A DNA stretch of 64,000 nt from Sinotaia quadrata (taxonomy: Eukaryota; Mollusca; Gastropoda; Architaenioglossa; Viviparidae), in the NCBI GenBank assembly GCA_028829895.1, contig CM054180.1:91947135-92011134 (forward strand), given 5' to 3'. A program made the translations under genes and the position numbers. The notes under the pieces were generated by a model. The model did no database searches, was not told the origin of the DNA, and was given only the letters and a program-made list of their open reading frames with translations. Every line of letters starts with the position of its first letter. Position 1 is the first letter of the stretch. This document shows, piece after piece, positions 56,040-64,000 of this stretch.

Positions 56040-57230
56040 AAATGTACACATCTTTTACTCGTCGCATTTCGAGTTCATTAGCACATTATATTTTGAAGCT
56101 ATAAATATACACTTTTTCCACTAGAAAGTTTGTACATTTTGTATTCCCAACAGCTGTAGTACAAATTGTACACACATTTCATTGCTCGAGCACAGACTTC
56201 ACCCCGTATCTTGACGCTCTGTCAGCAACGAGTTTGTGCGAATACATTCCTTTTTCATATCAGCTTTCTGGCATGATTTTAAAATAATGGAAGAACCCTC
56301 TCACTTTTTGACATTATGCTATTTGTTGATCTACAATCACACACACACATACACACACTGTGTGTATGTGTATACATTCATATGTCTGTCTCTAATAAAT
56401 GAGAGAGATTTAGATATCAATATATTTGTGGACTGTTTCCTCTTTGATAGGTGGCTGCACACTGCTGTGCCAGATCGCTCTTTGACCTCGGATAATAAAG
56501 GCATTCAGTGCGTTCTTCCGGTGAATCCAGTCCGTTGGGTGTGAAGGAAATAAACTTTAAGCAAAAGTGGAAATTGCCTGCGATTAATTTTACGCACATT
56601 TTTTTTTGTCAGCAGGTGATCATTACGTTGATAAATCTCCATGGTAAAAAAAAAAGAAAAAAAACTACTACACTTTCCCCCGCACGCAAATGCTGGTATT
56701 GTGAACGGCAAACAGAAATAGTGTTAGTTCTGTGGACGGACTGCATTACTCCTGTCGTGTGTCGTTTCTCATCACTACAATTTCTGCTTCATCGTTTGTT
56801 TCGCGTAAGTGAAATTATTTACTATGTTTCCTTCCCAAATAAAGGAGTAGGCAATTTACTAGAGAAAATGAATGAAGTAGTCAAAAATGTACTCAAGGAA
56901 TAAAACAAGTATACTATTAAAAATAAATAGTTCGGAATAATATTCAGAACATACATTATATATTCAGCAATCAACTGCAGGAATTAAATAAACGAGGTAA
57001 AACAGTAGTTACTCACAAGGGAAAAAGTATAATCAGTGAAATTTTTGGAACAAATGCATTTTAAAGTATTACTGACTAGCACAAAGCTCGTCAGACATTA
57101 AGCGGCCCCCACTCCTTGCAATAATTGGTCTGGTTAAAAGGTCACAATAAACTCAAAAGGTAACCATAAACTTGCTTGTTTAGTTGGCTTTGGCAAAATA
57201 ATTAGAATAAATAAAATTCTGAAGTATATA
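56040..57230. other. non-repetitive sequence
   Basis: An alternating CA/TG stretch at 56337-56385; the frames at 56236 and 56508 lack any recognised family. Confidence 0.45.
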
Positions 57231-57239
57231 TTGTACTTT

Positions 57240-58060
57240 TAGAATGGGTATGGACCATACCATTAGTATGGACCTATTTCTCGTGCGTTAAGTCCCGTAG
57301 CAATAATTAGAATGCTGAAAATTTTAGAGTAGCCTGTATAATTACACTAGTACACCATAGACCTACTTCTCGTGCGTTAAGTCCCTTGGAAATAATTAGA
57401 ATGCTGGAAATTTAGAATGTATAAATACACAAGTACAAAATACTTCTTATAAATTTGGTAATAATTACCATCTTTGAGATTTTAGGGCAATAATTATAGT
57501 CCTTGAAAATTTAGCGCTTATAATTCACAAGTATACTCTGCTTCCCTTGAGTTTAGTTTAATAGCAGGGTGGAGATTTTAGGGCAATAACTGTGATGCTA
57601 GGGTTTTTTGAGCAATAAATATAGTCATTGAGATTTTATGGCATATATTATTAATCCTTGAGATTTTAGGGCATATAATTGTATCAGAACAATAATTTTA
57701 ATCAATGAGTCTATGCGGGGCATAAGGCAATAACTTTTGACCAGGAAACTTTAGGGCAATAGTTATAGAAGTGATTTTAGGGTAATAATTGTAGTCCTGG
57801 AGATGTTAGAGCAATAATTATAATCTTTGAGATTTTAGGACATATATAATTATAGTCTTTGAGATCTTAGGACATATATAATTATAGTCCTGGAGATTTT
57901 AAGCAATAATTCTATCAGAGCAATAATTATAATGTTGGAGTTTACTGGGTAATAGGACTTATAAATATTGCCCTGGGAACTTTAGGGCAATAATTATAGA
58001 TGTGATTATAGGGCAATAATTGTAGTCCTGGTAATAATTACGTCCTCAAGATTTTAAACA
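57240..58060 (+). repeat. degenerate ~30-bp array, ~20 copies
   Basis: Units GGGCAATAATTATAGTCCTT then GAGATTTTA; preceded by a two-copy ~110-bp repeat with CTCGTGCGTTAAGTCCC at 57270-57420. Confidence 0.88.
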
Positions 58061-58349
58061 ATAACCTATAATTACACAAGTCAACTACTAGCTATGCACA
58101 AGTCGATGTGAGTGAGCGTTGATTTTAAGCACTAAATATACAGAATAATAATTAGGCATTACAAAGTGACGAGGTTGTGACACCACATAATGTTGTATCT
58201 TCAGCAAATTTAGAAATTGTACTATATTTTGTACTGCTCTTGAAAGCACTTTACACTATAAATATTATAACAAAGGTATTAACATATTTTATTGCTATTG
58301 TTCTATTTTTAATCAATTTTGAATATCTACATGATACAATTGCAGCATT

Positions 58350-58735
58350 TAGTGTCGTGAAAGTTAGTCTTAGTCACACTCGGCCTCTCCAACGAGCGTC
58401 TTTAAGTCAGTCTTAGTCACACTCAAATCAGTCTTAGTCACACTCAAATCAGTCTTAGTCACACTCAAATCAGTCTTCGTCACACTCGGCCTCTCCAACG
58501 AGCGTCTTTAAGTCAATCTTAGTCACACTCAAATCAGTCTTAGTCACACTCAAATCAGTCTTAGTCACACTCAAATCAGTCTTCGTCACACTCGGCCTCT
58601 CCAACGAGCGTCTTTAAGTCAGTCTTAGTCACACTCAAATCAGTCTTAGTCACACTCAAATCAGTCTTCGTCACACTCGATCTCTTTAACAAGCGTCTTT
58701 AAGTCAGTCTTAGTCACACTCGAGCCACTACTGAG
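58350..58735 (+). repeat. 21-bp array nested in a ~115-125-bp higher-order repeat
   Basis: Short unit AAATCAGTCTTAGTCACACTC-like (21 bp) in runs of two to three. Each run is closed by CTTCGTCACACTCGGCCTCT, then CCAACGAGCGTCTTTAAGTC. Three to four higher-order copies. Confidence 0.95.
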
Positions 58736-59275
58736 TATCGTACATGTCAGTTCTGCTTTTAACACGAATCTTTTTACATCGTACCAGAACTGTCAGCTTG
58801 TCACATTCGAGTATCTCTACCCGGTGCTTTAATTCTAACAATTTATTTTCTGAAATATATTTGTCTTCTAAGTATTTCATGAATGAGGATTTCCAACATT
58901 TATTCTGAAGCACATGTATTTCATTTAAACCCAAATAATTAGGAAATTCTAAAAGGTATATTTCACTAATGAGTTAAGACAATTAAGCAATGCCATTGCT
59001 AATACACTAAGTGATTCCTCTTAGGGTAATTATATTTATTATCACTTTCTGTATTCTGTTATTGTTGTTTTCATAGTAACTCTTTTAATAAATATAAGTT
59101 TAAAAACAAATTCCCCAGATTAAAATATGCATATGGTTGATAAAATAGTCCAATTTACTAAATATTCTAAGATATTACCAAAGAGGATAGCATACAGATG
59201 AATACAAGTTAAATTATAATAGGCTAGAAGAAAGTAATTTTGTATTATTGAGTGGGTAAACATATATCGCAATAC
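58736..59275. other. non-repetitive sequence
   Basis: Nothing supported. Confidence 0.5.
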
Positions 59276-59284
59276 TGTAAGCAA

Positions 59285-59615
59285 TACTCCAGTGTGTGAC
59301 TTGAGTTTATACCTGTCGGACAATAGGAGTGTACTCGTGTGACAAGAGTTACACAATGTCGGACAGTAGGAGTGTACTCGGGTCACTTGAGTTCATACAA
59401 TGTCAGACATTAGGAGTGTACTCGTGTGACAAGAATTATACAATGTCGGACAATAGGAGTGTGTACTCGTGTCACTTGAGTTTATACTATGTCGGACAGT
59501 AGGAGTGTACTCGTGTCACTTGAGTTTATACTATGTCGGACAGTAGGAGTGTACTCGTGTCACTTGAGTTTATACTATGTCGGACAGTAGGAGTGTACTC
59601 GTGTGACAAGACGTA
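59285..59615 (+). repeat. 44-bp array, ~7 copies
   Basis: Units TATGTCGGACAGTAGGAGTG, TACTCGTGTCACTTGAGTTT, ATAC. Confidence 0.96.
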
Positions 59616-59979
59616 AAGCTGACGTCTACTTTATTCCAGTACTCTTGTATATAGTTATCATATATAGATCAAATACAGATACTTCGCTACGTGCCAAAAT
59701 TAGAGCTTACAAGTACACATGTACACATAGCGTCACAATTTCTATGATAACTAATGCCAAAATTACAGACACAATTTTAAATGCTATTAAAATTTACTTT
59801 GTAAAGGAATGTCCAACTAAAAACTGATCTTGTTTTCGAAATTAATATTTTATATTTTGTACAAGTAGTTGCTCCCAAAATTAATAATACACCAGTGAAA
59901 TTAAAGCTCCCTCTTCTCCCAAGTAGTGTTCAGAGAACCTTGGAAGTTCTTGTAACAAGACTGAAGTATTGGATGGAGT

Positions 59980-60098
59980 GTAGGGGGCGCTTCCGGCTTC
60001 CGCCGCTTTCGCGCTGGGTGAGGGGGGTGTGGGGGAAAAGGGAGGGGGTGGTTTAGCCCACTGGCTATGTCAAAGTAGTTCTCATGTATTGTTTCCAA
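59980..60098 (+). mobile_element. dispersed repeat B, copy 2
   Basis: Matches 21043-21159 in the same orientation and starts at the same GTAGGGGG. It is followed by T-rich low-complexity DNA at 60200-60480 and by another GC-rich segment, so it may be the head of a longer retroposon. Confidence 0.85.
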
Positions 60099-60724
60099 TT
60101 GGACAGTTGTCCGCAGAGTTGTTTGGTGGCTTACTCGTTACCTCATGCCTGGCCGGTCAAGGCTGTCTGTCGTTCTGAGCTCTTGTTGTTCGGGTGTATC
60201 CCCTTTTTTTTTTTTTTTTTTAGTTTATTTATTTATTTTTTAAAAATTTTTTTAATTTTATTTTATTTTTAAAAAAAAACAACAAAGAATCCAACACCCT
60301 TTTTGTTTTTCTTCTCTTTTTTTTTTTCCTTTTATATTATTTAGCAGTTCTGATTATTATTATTTTTTCCTTTCTCCTGTTAATCATTTATCATTTGGCT
60401 TATTATGTTCCATTTTTACTTGTTTATTTACCTGGTTATAATAATTTAATTAGTTGTTTTTATATATCCATTTTATTTCCTTATTTACTTTGTAATTTTG
60501 TTGTATAAATTTAGGTGGTCCTCCCAATCATTACTTTAGTCGACCAATGGTGGGGCGGTAGGGGGCATCACTGGGGAAGCAGACGGAATGTAAAAAAGGA
60601 CAGACCTCCTGGGTGCAATGGGGTTGGGATGAAATAATAAACATATATATGTTACTACATGCACTTTCCGACGATACTTCAACAATACAACACACACACA
60701 CTCACACACACAAAAAAAAGTTCC

Positions 60725-61375
60725 TTTAACACATAGGTCCCATCCGGGGAAAAAACATAGGTTTATAATCCGACACTAGCTCCCAACTCATACCCAGTGG
60801 GTGACTGAGTGGAGGCAGATTACCGGCACCGGTTTGGGGGGTTATAGGTCTTGGGAATAAATCAAAAATCAAGGTTTGGGGGGTAAATTTCACACTGAAA
60901 CAAGAGCACCCCTTTAGGCTTCGTTGCGAGCTGTGTGTCTGAGGTATCCAGTGTGAGATTGTGGGGACTATAAAAAAGGTGATTATATATCTCGAGCTAT
61001 GTCTATAGTAGGCATCTATTGCTCGGGAACCATCTCGCAATACCTCCTGTGGTTTGTGCGAGAGGGAAAGGTTATGTTGTGGTTGGGTTCGTGGCCTTGT
61101 GGGGTGGTGGGGGAATGTTTGTGGGTGGGACCTGCCCATCGCATTTGCCACATTGGGTGGTGGTACTATGGGGCGCGCCAGGTCCGTTATTTTGGGACGT
61201 TGTTTTGGGTCGGTTTGTCTGCCGCCACCCAGCCCCCCACAAGGCTGGATTTTGGGGGGCGTCGCCTCATGTCGGATTTCCCCCGCCTTGCTGGCGGACA
61301 AAGCCAGCAATCGGCTATTGTAAAAAAAAAAAAAAAAAAAAAAAAGGAGGAAAAAGAAAAAGAAAAAGAAAAAGA
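60725..61375 (+). mobile_element. GC-rich segment ending in poly(A): retroposon-like insertion
   Basis: About 600 bp of GC-rich, non-repetitive DNA ends in AATCGGCTATTG followed by A24 (61321-61345) and an A-rich GAAAAA tail, the hallmark of a poly(A)-tailed retroposon on the + strand. Overlapping open frames exist in several frames on both strands (up to 194 codons on the minus strand), as expected from high GC; none resembles a known protein. The left boundary is uncertain and might reach repeat B at 59980. Confidence 0.5.
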
Positions 61376-61379
61376 AAAT

Positions 61380-62125
61380 TTCTAAATATTTAAAATTATC
61401 TATATATTCTCGGGCCCTGGATGGGATACTGTTATGTACATGGAGACTGAAGTATTATATAAGGGAGGCGCCTTTATACTATTACTGTAGATAACTCCAA
61501 GCTATGCCTGTAGAGGCAGCTTAAAACTATTGCATTAAGTAACTTAAAATTAGTGTAAACAGGAGGACAGCATTATGTAACATCGTAACTTGATAATCAT
61601 AACCAACTGGAATATTTGTCTGTGTGTTAGTATGACCAACGTCAAACAATACATAACTTCAATATAATTGCTAGACGATTAAATAAATAAATATGTAAGA
61701 ATGTGTTCTAGAACCCAGTTACTGGCAAAGGCAACTTGTAACATAGAAATTATGCCCTAAGTGAAACTCAATGCGTTATGAGCTCATGACACAAGCAAAA
61801 CATACTAGTTCTAATTATTTTTGTAAATGTAAACAATTGATGTGCATTGTCTCCCTTAAGAATGACAAGGTATACGTGCTATTAATCTTGGGTGGACGTT
61901 TACTCACCTAAATTATTTGGATTAAATGTTTGCACTTTATGGTCAAGATCTATATGTATCATTAAGTTTTTTTTAACTTCCCTCCCCACTTGTTTAAGTC
62001 ACAATTGCTTACAATACCTATGTTTTTTTCTATTCCAGTTTTGCACTTTAGACTTAAGGGTGACAACTGCGTCTCTTAACTGTTTGTAGTAGATCTATCC
62101 CACATTCTGACCACTAGCAACTTGA
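61380..62125. other. unique sequence upstream of the 62129 gene
   Basis: Presumed promoter region; no clear TATA box seen. Confidence 0.4.
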
Positions 62126-62128
62126 ACT

Positions 62129-62264
62129 ATGTCGCTCATAACATCTCTACTGTCACTTTTCCTCGTGGCTTGTCTATTGCCATTTCCGATATACTCAGCC
62201 TGCATCCAGAGTCCGTTGTCCTTTGACCTGTCACCAGAAGTACAAGCTCAAGCCAGGATGGCGG
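62129..62264 (+). CDS. first coding exon of a secreted protein gene (signal peptide), continues beyond the window
   Basis: ATG at 62129 starts MSLITSLLSLFLVACLLPFP, a textbook signal peptide with cleavage likely before the Cys in IYSACIQSPLSF. The mature start continues to EVQAQARMA. The exon ends GGCGG|GTAGGT at 62264/62265, phase 1, common for signal-peptide exons. I do not recognise the protein. A Cys at the mature N-terminus followed by a helix-like ...EVQAQARMA vaguely resembles the start of NTR/NtA-like domains (agrin, GGF-type neuregulins), but that is speculation from 22 residues. GC content is higher than the surroundings. The next exon may begin at 63962. Confidence 0.6.
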
Positions 62265-63044
62265 GTAGGTATTTCATAAACATGTAAATCTCCCAATCAG
62301 TATTAAAGTACAGTACAACTACACAAGCAGAAAATCAAACAAAGTAATTGCATACGTGAAATTAGGATTATTCATGAATGTAACCGTTGCTTGAACTTTA
62401 CTGTAACTCGTCGGTTTAATGGTGTGTCGTGTGTCGTGTGTGTGTGCGTTTCTGTGTGTATGCTGTGTGCATGTGTGTGCTATAAGTGTGCGTGTGGGTG
62501 AGTGGGACCGCTTTCGTGCCAGAGATTTGGTAGGGTAGGTGGAGTTACATGATGGATTGGTGGAAGTAAGGGTTTACCAGTTTATTAGACTGATATGACA
62601 CTTCTTTCAACTTCTTTTACCTGTCAGTCAGTTGACTGTGAGCTTCGAGCTAGGAAATTCAAGTTTCTAGGAGATTAAGATTTTACAGAGGAAGTGTTGC
62701 TTTTAGCAGTGTCAAGTCCCGGCATTTATTCAGTTAACGTTCAAGCTCAGATATTATGTTCTAAAGCACTCCTATTTCTAATGGTGTAACTTCACTTCTT
62801 AATTCCATAGTTTTAATTTTTATTCTGAGTTCATAATATTTTTTTTAGTCCTTTCCACTTTTTTATTTAGTTTTTATGTTTCTGCCATTTGGTTCAGTAA
62901 GTGAAGCTGTCCTGATGGGCTTGTTGGCAACGACGACGAATTGTCTTCATGCAGGAATTACACGATCTGTTCTGATTTCGAATCCCCGCAGTATTTCTTG
63001 TTGTAATGATTAATCTAAAGTGTAACAGTTGTGGTAATGATTTA

Positions 63045-63265
63045 TCTGACATTTTCTTGTCTTGGCTGTCTATATGTTGTCCATGACACTTTCTTGTCTT
63101 GACAGTCTATATGTTGTCCATGACACTTTCTTGTCTTGACAGTCTATAATTATATGTTGTCCATGACACTTTCTTGTCTTGACAGTCTATATGTTGTCCA
63201 TGACACTTTCTTGTCTTGACAGTCTATATGTTGTCCATGACACTTTCTTGTCTTTACAGTATAAC
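63045..63265 (+). repeat. 37-bp array, 5-6 copies, acceptor-like
   Basis: Units TCCATGACACTTTCTTGTCT, TGACAGTCTATATGTTG. Each has a pyrimidine run followed by GACAG, like the CCCGACAG|TTTATTGTCATTAC at 63962. Diverged copies (TTTACAGTCGAAC, TTTTACAGTCCACA) continue to about 63520. Confidence 0.95.
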
Positions 63266-63604
63266 TTTTTGTCGTAATTGTATTTTATTTGTATGGTTTA
63301 CCTAATAATAAATACAATTGTCTTCTTATTTTCACGGACATTTCCTCTCTTTACAGTCGAACTTTTTAAATGATATTTTCTTCGGCATTTCTTGTTTTAC
63401 AGTCCACATATTTGTACTCTTTCTTATATTTACAGTTTTCTCAGGTGGTCTGACATTTCGTGTTTTACAATCTACATAACTGTACTGGCACTTTCTTCTC
63501 TTTACAATCTAACTATTCAAAAGTTTTTTTTTATTCTACTATTTTTCATAACAGTTTCTTGAAATTACTTTCTGCCGTTTATTTTAAAACTTTTTTATCC
63601 TAGC

Positions 63605-63947
63605 GATATACCTGTTGTAGTGATACTGTTTGTAACAACATGATATACCTGTTGTAGTGATACTTGTTTGTAACAACATGATATACCTGTTGTAGTGATA
63701 CTTGTTTGTAACAACATGATATACCTGTTGTAGTGATACTTGTTTGTAACAACATGATATACCTGTTGTAGTGATACTTGTTTGTAACAACATGATATAC
63801 CTGTTGTAGTGATACTTGTTTGTAACAACATGATATACCTGTTGTAGTGATACTTGTTTGTAACAACATGATATACCTGTTGTAGTGATACTTGTTTGTA
63901 ACAACATGATATACCTGTTGTAGTGATACTTGTTTGTAACAACATTT
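63605..63947 (+). repeat. 38-bp array, 9 copies
   Basis: Units TGATATACCTGTTGTAGTGA, TACTTGTTTGTAACAACA, nearly identical. Because 38 is 2 mod 3, three units restore the frame and give long minus-strand frames in all phases; not coding. Confidence 0.97.
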
Positions 63948-63961
63948 TCTAATCCCGACAG

Positions 63962-64000
63962 TTTATTGTCATTACGGGAAAGAACGCCGTGCTCTCTTCA
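63962..64000 (+). CDS. possible second exon of the 62129 gene, cut by the window edge
   Basis: Sequence after TTTTCTAATCCCGACAG is open in all three frames and GC-richer than the intron. Phase 1, required by the 62264 donor, reads V-YCHYGKERRALF. The upstream 37-bp array at 63045 carries near-copies of this acceptor, which either supports a genuine junction or means this is another degenerate copy. Confidence 0.3.

Noticed and set aside
60726..61310. 194-codon minus-strand frame
   Set aside because: GC-rich retroposon-like DNA, overlapping frames on both strands, no family resemblance.
63584..63945. Three overlapping minus-strand frames of about 90-116 codons
   Set aside because: The 38-bp repeat gives the same open sequence in every phase.
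63962..64000. Reading FIVITGKNAVLSS as an NtA/NTR-type strand following EVQAQARMA
   Set aside because: Needs phase 0, whereas the donor at 62264 leaves phase 1; only 39 bp are available.

Overview
The window looks like nuclear DNA of an animal. It is AT-rich, has no operons or long uninterrupted genes, and carries split genes with GT/AG introns, CA/GT microsatellites, poly(A)-tailed and DNA-transposon-like fragments, and a very high density of tandem repeats (minisatellites). A lophotrochozoan, probably a mollusc, is my guess from the overall texture; the sequence does not prove it.

The one gene I can read with confidence is a CCN-family matricellular growth factor (CTGF/CYR61/NOV type) on the + strand, from 22085 to 37981. 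Four coding exons are visible, one per domain and in canonical order: IGFBP (22085-22292), VWC (24010-24312), TSP1 (27700-27908) and C-terminal cystine knot (37673-37981). All splice phases agree and all 38 cysteines of the family (12+10+6+10) are present. The signal-peptide exon is not securely located; weak candidates are given. A second secreted-protein gene starts at 62129 with a clear signal-peptide exon and runs off the right edge.

Almost everything else is tandem repeat: about 65 arrays with units mostly of 24-78 bp, many near 38-39 or 44 bp. The right half (38-62 kb) is intergenic or unassigned, with repeat arrays, a few dispersed elements (an element pair at 9.1/20.5 kb in opposite orientation, a pair at 21.0/60.0 kb, a hAT-like terminus at 25.0 kb, a SINE-like unit at 42.6 kb and a poly(A)-tailed GC-rich segment at 60.7-61.35 kb) and stretches where I see nothing.

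The most interesting observation is that several introns of the CCN gene appear to be built from copies of their own splice junctions. At the IGFBP donor, VWC donor, TSP1 acceptor, TSP1 donor and CT acceptor, and probably the IGFBP acceptor, the adjacent minisatellite unit contains the splice site, often with the edge of the exon. The arrays decay with distance from the exon. At the IGFBP exon the unit is 66 bp (22 codons), in frame, and four consecutive copies keep a perfect GTGAGT donor. Alternative donor choice could therefore extend the protein in 22-residue steps, each with three cysteines and an N-glycosylation sequon. I found no named system that covers this, and it is the main thing to check.
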